12,863 nucleotides of DNA from CAZIWJ01 sp964542855. GTDB lineage: Bacteria > Bacteroidota > Bacteroidia > Cytophagales > Cyclobacteriaceae. The DNA lies in NCBI GenBank assembly GCA_964542855.1, contig CAZIWJ010000087.1, forward strand, positions 1-12,863. Reading direction: 5' to 3'. Shown here piece after piece: positions 1 through 6,679 of the stretch (the first letter of the stretch is position 1; each line of letters begins with the position of its first letter). The position numbers were made by a program, and so were the translations under genes. The notes beneath the pieces are model-generated. The model did not search any database and was not told the DNA's origin. It was given only the letters and a program-made list of their open reading frames with translations.

Positions 1-1427
1 CAGCAGGCCTTATAGAGGTTCATGGGGGCGAACTTACAGGTGGCCCCGTATTCGTGCTTTAATCGGTACTGGATTACTTCAAACTGCAGGGCCCCTACCG
101 TACCCACTGCTTTACGCGCTCCCATTTCGTAAGTGAATAACTGGGCAACCCCTTCATCCATAAGTTGCTGCAACCCTTTGTCCAGTTGCTTGCTTTTCAT
201 GGCGTCGAGGTTAATTACTTCACGGAATATTTCCGGCGAGAAGCTGGGGATTCCCTTGAATGACCCCTCATCCGATTCGCACAGTGTATCGCCAATTTTC
301 AGGTTACCGGTATCGTACAGGCCTACAATATCACCGGGCCAGGCTTCTTCAACCTGTTCTTTCTGCTGGGCCATGAAAGCGGTTACGTTGGAAAAACGCA
401 AGTTCTTTCCCAAACGGATGTGCCGGTAATACTTATTTCGTTCAAACTTCCCGGAACAAACCCGCACGAAAGCAATCCGGTTCCGGTGCCTGGGGTCCAT
501 ATTGGCGTGAATTTTAAACACGAAGCCAGAAAACTTTTTTTCCTCGGGCTTTATTTCCCGTACTTCCGTTGCGCGGGGCCTGGGGGCGGGGGCAATGTCG
601 ATGAAAGTGTCGAGCAGTTCTTTCACCCCAAAATTATTCACTGCCGAACCGAAAAATACCGGGGCCAGTTCCCCGCGGGCGTAAGCATCCATATCGAAAG
701 GCGGATAAACTCCTTCTATCATTTCCACATCCTCACGAAGCTGTTCAGCATACAATTCGCCAATTTGCTTGTCCAGCTCCGGGTCGTTAATATCGCTAAA
801 TTCCATCCCGGTATCCTGCAACTTCTGCTTGCTGGGCTGGAAAAGGAACAAGCTTTTATTATACAGGCTGTAAACCCCTTTAAAGGTTTTTCCCATACTG
901 ATGGGCCAGCTGAGCGGACGAACCTTAATTCCGAGTTTATCTTCAATTTCATCGAGCAGATCGAAAGGATCACGGCCTTCACGGTCGAGCTTGTTAATGA
1001 AAGTAATAACCGGTGTACTGCGCATGCGGCAAACTTCCATTAGTTTTTCGGTTTGAATCTCCACCCCTTTTACGCAATCGATAACCATCACCACGCTGTC
1101 TACCGCGGTTAGCGTACGGTACGTATCTTCGGCAAAGTCCTGGTGACCGGGCGTATCGAGCAGGTTTACCTTTATCGGGTGCTCGTGTCCGTTTTGGTAT
1201 TCAAACCCCATTACGGAAGTAGCTACAGAGATACCCCGCTGCTTTTCAATTTCCATAAAGTCGGAAGTGGTGTTACGGTCGATCTTGTTCGACTTCACCG
1301 CTCCGGCTACGTGAATGGCCCCGCCGAACAGCAGTAGCTTTTCGGTGAGGGTGGTTTTTCCAGCATCGGGGTGACTGATGATGCCAAAAGTTCTTCGCTT
1401 GGTTATTTCGTCCTGTAGCGTACTCAT
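1..1427 (-). CDS. prfC: Peptide chain release factor 3 (RF3), C-terminus cut by window edge
   Basis: RF3 is a cytoplasmic translational GTPase that recycles RF1/RF2 from the ribosome after peptide release. The minus strand reads without interruption from an ATG at 1427 to the left edge, about 475 codons. The family is usually about 525-530 residues, so roughly 90% is present. Visible G-domain motifs are the RF3-type P-loop SHPDAGKTT (residues 18-26), the switch II motif DTPGHQDF, and NKLD. The RF3-typical stretch VKGVEIQTEKLMEVCR follows, and the C-terminal part includes RLKHEYGATCKFAPMNL. SHPDAGKTT rather than GHVDAGKTT favours RF3 over EF-G. The start is supported by the RF3-like N-terminus (MSTLQDEITKRRTFGIISHP) and by a perfect -7 box 26 bases upstream. 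The upstream flank ends in a scaffold gap. Confidence 0.96.
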   Translation of the reverse strand, partial: MSTLQDEITKRRTFGIISHPDAGKTTLTEKLLLFGGAIHVAGAVKSNKIDRNTTSDFMEIEKQRGISVATSVMGFEYQNGHEHPIKVNLLDTPGHQDFAEDTYRTLTAVDSVVMVIDCVKGVEIQTEKLMEVCRMRSTPVITFINKLDREGRDPFDLLDEIEDKLGIKVRPLSWPISMGKTFKGVYSLYNKSLFLFQPSKQKLQDTGMEFSDINDPELDKQIGELYAEQLREDVEMIEGVYPPFDMDAYARGELAPVFFGSAVNNFGVKELLDTFIDIAPAPRPRATEVREIKPEEKKFSGFVFKIHANMDPRHRNRIAFVRVCSGKFERNKYYRHIRLGKNLRFSNVTAFMAQQKEQVEEAWPGDIVGLYDTGNLKIGDTLCESDEGSFKGIPSFSPEIFREVINLDAMKSKQLDKGLQQLMDEGVAQLFTYEMGARKAVGTVGALQFEVIQYRLKHEYGATCKFAPMNLYKAC

Positions 1428-1472
1428 AATCTCTACTCCTCAATTTCAGGATGCAAATATAATCAGTATTTA
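1418..1472. repeat. 55-bp exact duplicate, copy 1 (left of gap)
   Basis: This 55-base stretch (first three codons of prfC plus its 5' flank) is identical to 1573-1627 on the other side of the N gap. An exact 55-base identity touching the edge of a 100-N gap is what unmerged contig ends sharing one assembly k-mer of 55 would look like. It is best read as one genomic sequence represented twice. Confidence 0.9.
1454..1461 (-). promoter_or_regulatory. Bacteroidota -7 promoter box for prfC
   Basis: On the minus strand this reads TATATTTG, a perfect match to the Bacteroidota sigma-A -7 consensus TAnnTTTG, 26 bases before the prfC ATG. A -33 TTG is not visible because the sequence runs into the N gap. 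The same box occurs in the 55-bp duplicate on the other side of the gap (1609-1616), where no TTG is found at the expected distance either. Confidence 0.55.
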
Positions 1473-1572
1473 NNNNNNNNNNNNNNNNNNNNNNNNNNNN
1501 NNNNNNNNNNNNNNNNNNNNNNNNNNNNNNNNNNNNNNNNNNNNNNNNNNNNNNNNNNNNNNNNNNNNNNNN
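1473..1572. other. Scaffold gap, 100 N
   Basis: Exactly 100 N. The round number suggests a placeholder of unknown true length rather than a measured distance. Because the flanks are the same 55 bases, the real missing sequence may be nothing, or extra copies of the adjacent tandem repeat. Confidence 0.98.
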
Positions 1573-1627
1573 GCGTACTCATAATCTCTACTCCTCAATT
1601 TCAGGATGCAAATATAATCAGTATTTA
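1573..1627. repeat. 55-bp exact duplicate, copy 2 (right of gap)
   Basis: Identical base for base to 1418-1472 and continuous with the tandem repeat that follows. It contains a second copy of the prfC start region only because of the scaffolding; it is not evidence for a second prfC. Confidence 0.9.
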
Positions 1628-1705
1628 TCAGGATTATCAGGATTTACCGAGATTATCAGGATTATCAGGATTATCAGGATTATCAGGATTATCAGGATTA
1701 CCAGG
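1623..1705. repeat. 9-bp tandem repeat, unit ATTATCAGG
   Basis: Five perfect consecutive ATTATCAGG units occupy 1652-1696. They are preceded by one perfect unit (1633-1641), a 10-base variant (1642-1651, ATTTACCGAG) and a degenerate ATTTATCAGG (1623-1632), and followed by ATTACCAGG (1697-1705). On the minus strand the unit reads CCTGATAAT. The array lies between pgm and prfC, directly upstream of the prfC promoter. Its low complexity probably caused the assembly break next to it, and the true copy number is unknown. Confidence 0.9.
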
Positions 1706-1832
1706 TTGGTGTGGCTTCGCTGGTTAGCTTAATAACACTATTCACTGAAGGCAGGGGCACATTTATGCTGTAACCCTGCCCTGTTCGGCTTTGTAATTAC
1801 GGGTTTCCCGGTTAATCCCGGCCGCCCGGGTT
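1706..1832. other. Intergenic remainder downstream of pgm
   Basis: No gene seen. The only structure is an inverted repeat GGCAGGG (1750-1756) / CCCTGCC (1774-1780) with a 17-base loop. It has no T-tract on either side, so it is at best a weak 3'-end structure for the pgm transcript. A CCCGG-rich stretch lies just after the pgm stop codon. Confidence 0.4.
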
Positions 1833-3560
1833 TTACACTCCCAGTTCCTTTTTGATGTTCTCTATCCGCTCGTCCAGTTGCTGGCTTACGGCGTGGAACT
1901 GCTTGGCGGAAGCCAGTTGGCCATTTACGCTGATGTAGAACTTAATTTTGGGTTCGGTACCGGAAGGGCGGGCCGAAATCTTGGTATCCTTTTCCGTAAA
2001 GAATTGCAGCACATTACTTTTCGGGAAGCCCATCTGCTCTACCTTGCCATCGGCCAGGTGGGTAAGCGTACCTGCCTGGTAATCGGCCATACGAGTAATG
2101 GTTTCCCCGTTAATAGCAGCGGGAGGGTTTGCCCGTAAATCGGCCATAATTTTGGCAATTTCTTCCGATCCGCTTTTCCCCTTCTTGGTTAGCGATACCA
2201 GTCCTTCTTTAAAGTACCCGTGGTTTTCGTAAATCTTTAGCAGGTACTCAAACAAAGTGAGGCCTTTGGTTTTAATGTAAGCGGCCATCTCGGCAATGAT
2301 CATACAGGATACCACTGCATCTTTGTCGCGCACCGCATCTCCGATCAGGTAGCCGTAGCTTTCCTCTCCTCCACCGATGAACTGCTCCTGCCCTTCTTTT
2401 TCGCGAATCAGTTGGGCGATGTACTTGAACCCGGTGAGCGTGTTGTAGTACTTCACCCCGAAATGGTTAGCAATGCGTTCAATCAGGTCGGTGGTTACAA
2501 TCGTTTTCACTACAAACTGTTTACCATCCAGTTTACCGTTTTCTTTCCATCGTTCCAGCAGGTAGTGCACCAGCATGGCGCCGGTTTGGTTTCCATTCAG
2601 TAGCTGGAATTCCCCTTCGGTATTTTTTACCGCAACACCAACGCGATCAGCATCGGGATCGGTACCCATTAGGATGTCGGCATCAATGGAACGGGCCTTG
2701 TTTAACCCGAGGCTCAGGGCTTCAGCTTCTTCCGGGTTAGGATAAACAACAGTAGGGAAATCACCGTCGGGTGCCGCCTGTTCTTCCACTATGGTAACAT
2801 CAGTAAAGCCTAGCATTTCCAGCGCCCTGGGCACCAGGGTAATGCCGGTTCCGTGAATGGGAGTAAATACTATTTTCAGGTCGCTGGCCTGCTTTACCGC
2901 ATCGGGAGAAAGGGCTAGCTGCATTAACTGGTTCAGGTAGGCGTTATCTACTTCTTCCCCGATATTTTCAATGAGCGAGGTATTTTTCTCGAACTTCACC
3001 GCATCGATACCATCGATGTTTTCCACCTCCTGGATAATATTTTTATCGTGCGGGGGCACTACCTGTCCGCCATCTCCCCAGTAAGCTTTATAACCGTTAT
3101 ATTCTTTGGGGTTGTGAGAAGCCGTAACCACGACACCGCTGTGGCAGTTAAGGTGCCGGATAGCAAAAGAAAGTTCGGGAACGGGGCGTAAGTCATCGAA
3201 GAAAAAAACCTTTATTCCGTTGGCAGAAAAAACTGAAGCCGTGATATCGGCGAAGTATCGGCTATTATTCCGGCTGTCGTGGGCAACGGCCACTTTAATT
3301 TCTTCGTCAGGAAAAGTTTTCAGCAGGTAATTAGCCATTCCCTGGGTGGCCATCCCGATAGTGTATTTATTAATTCGGTTAGAGCCGATGCCCATTATGC
3401 CCCGCAGTCCGCCCGTACCAAATTCCAGGTCTTTGTAAAAAGCCTCCGTTAATTCTTCCTCTTTATCCGGGGCCTGAAGGGCCTGAATGGCCTGGCGGCT
3501 TTCGTCATCGATTTTACTATTTAACCATTGGCTAACCTTTTCTTCAATTGCTGCAGTCAT
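1833..3560 (-). CDS. Phosphoglucomutase / phosphomannomutase (alpha-D-phosphohexomutase family)
   Basis: Cytoplasmic enzyme that interconverts hexose 1- and 6-phosphates through a phosphoserine intermediate, linking glycolysis to polysaccharide precursor supply. With the start at 3560 the protein has 575 residues, normal for the long phosphosugar mutases of Bacteroidota. The four family loops are intact: TASHNP with the catalytic serine at 146-151, the metal site DPDADR at 301-306, the sugar-binding GGGEESYGY at 396-404, and the phosphate-binding RPSGTEPK at 531-538. An in-frame ATG at 3623 is unlikely because a perfect -7 box lies inside that extension. The ATG at 3569 is possible, but 3560 places the conserved Trp of the N-terminal Q-W-L motif at residue 12, where I recall it in relatives. 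Glucose versus mannose preference cannot be read from sequence alone. Confidence 0.95.
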   Translation of the reverse strand: MTAAIEEKVSQWLNSKIDDESRQAIQALQAPDKEEELTEAFYKDLEFGTGGLRGIMGIGSNRINKYTIGMATQGMANYLLKTFPDEEIKVAVAHDSRNNSRYFADITASVFSANGIKVFFFDDLRPVPELSFAIRHLNCHSGVVVTASHNPKEYNGYKAYWGDGGQVVPPHDKNIIQEVENIDGIDAVKFEKNTSLIENIGEEVDNAYLNQLMQLALSPDAVKQASDLKIVFTPIHGTGITLVPRALEMLGFTDVTIVEEQAAPDGDFPTVVYPNPEEAEALSLGLNKARSIDADILMGTDPDADRVGVAVKNTEGEFQLLNGNQTGAMLVHYLLERWKENGKLDGKQFVVKTIVTTDLIERIANHFGVKYYNTLTGFKYIAQLIREKEGQEQFIGGGEESYGYLIGDAVRDKDAVVSCMIIAEMAAYIKTKGLTLFEYLLKIYENHGYFKEGLVSLTKKGKSGSEEIAKIMADLRANPPAAINGETITRMADYQAGTLTHLADGKVEQMGFPKSNVLQFFTEKDTKISARPSGTEPKIKFYISVNGQLASAKQFHAVSQQLDERIENIKKELGV

Positions 3561-3604
3561 AGTTATCATTTTTTGGTGTTGCTTGCCATAAACCGGCTTC
3601 CGTT

Positions 3605-3612
3605 CAAAAATA
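3605..3612 (-). promoter_or_regulatory. Bacteroidota -7 promoter box for the phosphosugar mutase
   Basis: The minus strand reads TATTTTTG, a perfect TAnnTTTG match. It predicts a transcript start near 3598, about 38 bases before the ATG at 3560. This places the in-frame ATG at 3623 upstream of the transcript and decides against it. No clear -33 TTG is seen. Confidence 0.5.
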
Positions 3613-3697
3613 CAAAAGATCATTACTATTCCGCTAAAAGCGAGGGCAGTTGTGCTTTTTCCTTTTATTGTTCTATTTTCTTCGTTGAGGTGTTCGA

Positions 3698-3705
3698 TAA
3701 GATTG
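3698..3705 (+). promoter_or_regulatory. Possible -7 box for the riboswitch transcript
   Basis: TAAGATTG differs from TAnnTTTG by one base and lies just ahead of the riboswitch core, so transcription would start near 3712. No -33 TTG is found at a suitable distance. Weak candidate chosen on position. Confidence 0.25.
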
Positions 3706-3880
3706 TACCAATCCTGATCCGATGTAACGGGGAAGCCGGTGTGAATCCGGTGCAGTCTCCGCTGCTGTAACTCCCAGTCTGCTTATGCAGGTTGCAGGGG
3801 ATCACCGCTACCACCTGTTTGCCGGGAAGGCCGCCCCGGGAAGAAGCCAGCAGAACGACGCTCTATGCTGGTCTGCTAAA
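3700..3880 (+). ncRNA. Cobalamin (adenosylcobalamin-type) riboswitch
   Basis: Ligand-sensing leader RNA that represses downstream B12-related genes when cobalamin is plentiful. The conserved core is readable on the plus strand: GGGAAGCCGGTGTGAATCC at 3730-3748, then CAGTCTCCGCTGCTGTAA at 3753-3770. The B12-box-like GAAGCCAGCAGA follows at 3843-3854. The last diverges from the usual GAAGCCAGGAGACC only at its 3' end. Between them lie GC-rich helices, for example GCCGGGAAGGCC near 3821. A CCAGCA/TGCTGG hairpin closes the 3' side. The element is followed 80 bases later by a receptor-like signal-peptide ORF, the usual place of a btuB gene. Exact ends are approximate; a covariance-model search (Rfam cobalamin family) would settle them. 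Confidence 0.85.
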
Positions 3881-3959
3881 AACGAAAACTACACTTCTAT
3901 TTCTGATCTGCTCAAAGCCCTGAAAAGGGAAGAGGCTACATTGAAAAATATTATGTTGT

Positions 3960-4324
3960 ATGAAAAGTAACCACCATAGTTTCTGTGGCTTGCTGGTACT
4001 GTTCATTTATTTTCTGCCTTACGTACTGCCTGCCCGGGAACAAATGCTGGAAGAGAAACCCCTGGATGAAGTAGAAATATTTGCTGAGGCCTACCCTGTA
4101 GTTACGATAAATGTCTGCAACGATGCTCCGGTTAATTCGGGAGAGGGCTTTTACAAACCGGGTATCGACCCGGCCAAAAACTTTCTCAATGTGGGCGAAT
4201 TGCGCTCTTTTCAGCAGGAAGGTTTGGTATTTCGGTAGGCGCTAAATGGAGTAAAACCGGGGCAGCCGGGGCCTGTAGGTTTGGCGCCCAGCATCTTCAT
4301 TTTTCCCGATTAATGGAACCTTAA
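3960..4324 (+). pseudogene. Decayed N-terminus of a BtuB-like TonB-dependent receptor
   Basis: An open frame of 92 codons (ATG 3960, stop 4236-4238) begins with a basic, hydrophobic signal peptide (LLVLFIYFLPYVLPA). It is followed by LDEVEIFAEA, which resembles the LDEV start of Bacteroidota TonB-dependent receptors. Near its end, NVGELRSFQQEGLVF resembles the plug-domain stretch N-x-G-E-L-L-QQ-x-x-LFIK. After the stop, a -1 frame (4241-4321) reads SKTGAAGACRFGAQH. This resembles the plug motif G-GG-A-x-x-SFRG-GA-x-H, and a WN-encoding TGGAAC follows at 4314-4319 in another frame. Functional receptors have 600 or more residues, so the barrel is missing. The best reading is a pseudogene left behind a cobalamin riboswitch. 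A genuine 92-residue exported protein remains possible. Confidence 0.55.
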
Positions 4325-4457
4325 GTAATTTTTACTGCGCGCACGTTCGCAACCCGATTTCATTGCCCCCGTTATTTCGTAAATAACAAGGCCTTTTTTC
4401 ACACACTTTTTTTAAAAGGACTTTTAACTATTTACTTAAAATTGATGTTGTTGCAGC
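4325..4457 (+). other. Upstream region of the TetR gene
   Basis: Non-coding as far as I can see. It is AT-rich and contains T-runs, a 17-bp perfect inverted repeat listed separately, and the presumed promoter of the TetR-family gene. No perfect TAnnTTTG box was found. Confidence 0.4.
4371..4387. promoter_or_regulatory. Perfect inverted repeat, candidate TetR operator
   Basis: GTTATTT-CGT-AAATAAC has two perfect 7-base arms around a 3-base centre, 70 bases before the TetR start codon. This size and symmetry suit TetR-family operators. A related half-site, AAATAAC preceded by GTT at similar spacing, occurs before the next gene at 5198-5213. The alternative is a weak hairpin ahead of a T-run at 4393-4399. 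Confidence 0.4.
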
Positions 4458-5147
4458 ATGGAGAATACAGCCGGCAAGAAATCAGCCAAGGATAAAGAAA
4501 AGACTGATAAACTAGATAAAATTCGAGATGCGTACATCACCTACGTACTGGAGCACAACCAGGAACCTCCTTCTGTGTTTCAGTTCATGAAGTCGTTACG
4601 CATGAAAGAGGAAACATTCTACAATTATTTCAATTCGTTTTCCAGTTTGGAGAAAGACGTTTGGAAAAGCTTTTTTTCTGAAACCATGGAACGGATAGAA
4701 AGCGAACCGGTTTTTGTGGAATACAGTATTCGTGAAAAACTGCTTGCTTTCTACTTTACCCTGATTGAGGTGCTGAAATCGCGTCGGAGCTACGTCCTTT
4801 ACTCCATAGGAAAAGCTCGCTTCGTGGAAATTAGCAGAGCCCGGGGAAAAGGAGCTTTCATGAGTCGCTTCAAGAACGAGTTTAAAGATTTTGCTAACGA
4901 AATATTAACCGAAGGCCGGGAAACCGACGAAATCGTAGACCGACCGATTATTGGTAACTCTTACGATGAAGTAATCTGGCAGCAACTTGTGTTCGTGTTA
5001 AACTTCTGGGTTAAAGACGACAGTAACCGCTTCGAACGCACAGATGCAGCCATTGAAAAAGCCGTAAACCTTACGTTCGATATTATCGGACGAAGTTTGG
5101 TGGATTCGGCGGTCGATTTTGCACGCTTTCTGACCCAAAGACGGTAG
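4458..5147 (+). CDS. TetR/AcrR-family transcriptional regulator
   Basis: Probable DNA-binding repressor of 229 residues. After a Lys-rich N-terminal tail (residues 1-20), helix 1 (about 20-34) and the helix-turn-helix (about 39-62) are visible. The family-typical recognition pattern is E-T-F-Y-N-Y-F followed by F-SSLEKDVW, matching the usual t-x-Y-x-h-F-x-s-K-e-x-L. The remaining 160 residues form an all-helical ligand and dimerisation domain without motifs I can tie to a ligand. It is followed after 116 bases by an ABC1/AarF-family kinase in the same direction, so that gene is the most likely target along with itself. No signal peptide or membrane segment. The effector is unknown. Confidence 0.85.
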   Translation: MENTAGKKSAKDKEKTDKLDKIRDAYITYVLEHNQEPPSVFQFMKSLRMKEETFYNYFNSFSSLEKDVWKSFFSETMERIESEPVFVEYSIREKLLAFYFTLIEVLKSRRSYVLYSIGKARFVEISRARGKGAFMSRFKNEFKDFANEILTEGRETDEIVDRPIIGNSYDEVIWQQLVFVLNFWVKDDSNRFERTDAAIEKAVNLTFDIIGRSLVDSAVDFARFLTQRR

Positions 5148-5196
5148 TGTAGAAACCAGTAATCGATATAAAATAAAACTAAGCACCCTGATTTTC

Positions 5197-5214
5197 GGTT
5201 TTAATTAAATAACC
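5197..5214. promoter_or_regulatory. Imperfect inverted repeat before the AarF-family gene
   Basis: GGTTTTAATTAAATAACC has GGTT/AACC ends and shares the AAATAAC half-site with 4371-4387. Flanking CCCTG (5186-5190) and CAGGG (5214-5218) extend the dyad. There is no T-tract after it, which argues against a terminator and for a protein-binding site. It lies 50 bases before the start codon at 5264. Confidence 0.35.
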
Positions 5215-5263
5215 AGGGGTACACCCATATCCGTAAGGATTTTTACAGATTATTCAGAAAAGA

Positions 5264-6583
5264 ATGAAAGAGCAGTCAAATATACCAACCTCAAAAATTC
5301 AGCGTGCCTCCCGCTTCGTGCGTACCGGGGCCAAAGTAGGTGGAAATTATTTAAAGTATTACGCCCGAAAAAGTGTAAATTCGGGTACTTCCCGCGATGA
5401 TTTGCACAACGATAATGCAGAAGATATTTATGATTCATTGAGCCAGTTAAAGGGGAGCGCCCTGAAGGTGCTTCAAATGATGAGTATGGACCGGAACTTG
5501 CTTCCAACGGCCTACACTGATCGTTTTTCTATGGCTCAGTACAGTGCACCTCCCTTATCGTACCCGCTGGTTGTGAAAACTTTTCAGAAGCATTTTGGCA
5601 AATCTCCTAACGAGCTGTTCGATACATTCTCGAAAAATGCTAAAAACGCAGCTTCCATTGGCCAGGTACACGAAGCAACGCTGGATGGTAAAAAGCTGGC
5701 AGTAAAAATACAGTATCCTGGTGTTGGCGACAGTGTTTCTTCTGATTTAAAAATCGTAAAGCCTTTTGCTGTACGCATTCTTAATATTAATTCGAAAGAC
5801 CTTGAACTTTACATGGGCGAGGTAGAAGAAAAGCTGCTGGAAGAAACCGATTATGAACTGGAATTGAGCCGTTCGGTAGAAATATCTGAACAGTGCAGCC
5901 ATATCGATAACCTGTTTTTTCCTAATTACTACCCTGAATTTTCAAGCGACCGGGTGATAACCATGGACTGGCTCGATGGCTTTCACCTGAAAGAGTTTGT
6001 AGCCGAAAACCCCTCGCAGGAAATACGCGACAAAATTGGCCAGGCATTGTGGGATTTTTACGATCACCAGATTCACACGTTAAAGCAGGTTCATGCTGAT
6101 CCGCACCCCGGTAATTTCCTGATGCGTTACGATGGTACAATGGGAGTAATTGACTTTGGTTGTGTAAAAGTGCTTCCGGAAGATTTTTACCAGAAATACT
6201 TCAAACTGTTAAGTAGCGACCTGTTGGTTAACGAGGATGAACTGAACGAAATCTTCTTTGCACTAAATTTCCTGAACAATCAGGATACCGCCCAGCAGCG
6301 AAAGCTTTTCACCGGTATTTTCAAAGAGATGATTCAGATGCTGGGGAAGCCTTTCCAAAAGGAAACTTTCGATTTCAGCAATGACGAGTACTTTGAAGAA
6401 ATATATGCGCTGAGCGATAAAATTGCGCGCATGGAAGAAGTTAGAAATTCAAAATCTGCACGCGGCCCCAAAGATGCACTGTATATCAACCGTACTTACT
6501 TCGGACTGTACAGCATGCTAAATGAACTGGGGGCAAGGGTTACAACTCGTAAGCCGGAGTGGTTAAAAAGCGCAACCGTTTAA
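5264..6583 (+). CDS. ABC1/AarF/UbiB (COQ8-like) atypical kinase family protein
   Basis: Member of the ABC1 protein-kinase-like family, whose characterised relatives (UbiB, COQ8) support quinone biosynthesis through ATPase activity. The family signatures are in order: the KxGQ-type helix QLKGSALKVLQMM (61-73), the Ala-rich nucleotide loop NAASIGQVHEA (128-138), the ATP-contacting lysine in AVKIQYPG (K148), the EETDYELE element (193-200), the catalytic HADPHPGN (278-285), and DFG (297-299). In KGSALKVLQ the usual Gly-Gln is replaced by Leu-Gln. Length is 439 residues, shorter than UbiB (about 546), and no C-terminal membrane helices are visible. No ubi or men genes are nearby. The start fits a 116-base gap after the TetR gene. 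Substrate and physiological role are unknown. Confidence 0.92.
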   Translation: MKEQSNIPTSKIQRASRFVRTGAKVGGNYLKYYARKSVNSGTSRDDLHNDNAEDIYDSLSQLKGSALKVLQMMSMDRNLLPTAYTDRFSMAQYSAPPLSYPLVVKTFQKHFGKSPNELFDTFSKNAKNAASIGQVHEATLDGKKLAVKIQYPGVGDSVSSDLKIVKPFAVRILNINSKDLELYMGEVEEKLLEETDYELELSRSVEISEQCSHIDNLFFPNYYPEFSSDRVITMDWLDGFHLKEFVAENPSQEIRDKIGQALWDFYDHQIHTLKQVHADPHPGNFLMRYDGTMGVIDFGCVKVLPEDFYQKYFKLLSSDLLVNEDELNEIFFALNFLNNQDTAQQRKLFTGIFKEMIQMLGKPFQKETFDFSNDEYFEEIYALSDKIARMEEVRNSKSARGPKDALYINRTYFGLYSMLNELGARVTTRKPEWLKSATV

Positions 6584-6621
6584 TTTTACAGTTAGAATTT
6601 TACAAAACTGGCAGCCAAATT

Positions 6622-6657
6622 AAAAAGCCGGATGGTGAAACACCATCCGGCTTTTTT
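6622..6657. terminator. Strong bidirectional intrinsic terminator
   Basis: A perfect 16-base-pair stem (6622-6637 with 6641-6656) with loop AAA. GCCGGATGGTG pairs with CACCATCCGGC, flanked by five A and six T. It works on both strands and lies exactly between the convergent AarF-family and universal stress protein genes. Confidence 0.95.
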
Positions 6658-6679
6658 GTATTTATTAGGACTTAAACCT

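Noticed and set aside
133..1043. Two plus-strand open frames (133-429 and 420-1043) of 98 and 207 codons
   Set aside because: They lie opposite the release-factor gene, which has complete GTPase motifs; the plus-strand translations have no recognisable features.
1378..1584. Open frame running through the N gap
   Set aside because: Exists only because Ns carry no stop codons; half of it is opposite prfC.
1623..1705. CRISPR array
   Set aside because: The 9-bp units are directly adjacent with no spacers, and no cas gene is present.
1750..1780. Intrinsic terminator of pgm
   Set aside because: The 7-bp stem has a 17-base loop and no T-tract on either strand.
3561..3623. N-terminal extension of the phosphosugar mutase to ATG 3623
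   Set aside because: A perfect -7 promoter box lies inside it, and the shorter start matches the family N-terminus.
3785..3970. 61-codon open frame
   Set aside because: It overlaps the cobalamin riboswitch and overruns the better-supported start at 3960; no protein-like features.
4371..4399. Terminator of the receptor remnant
   Set aside because: Stem is AT-rich and only 7 bp, and the T-run starts 5 bases later after GC-rich bases; an operator is more likely, though not proven.
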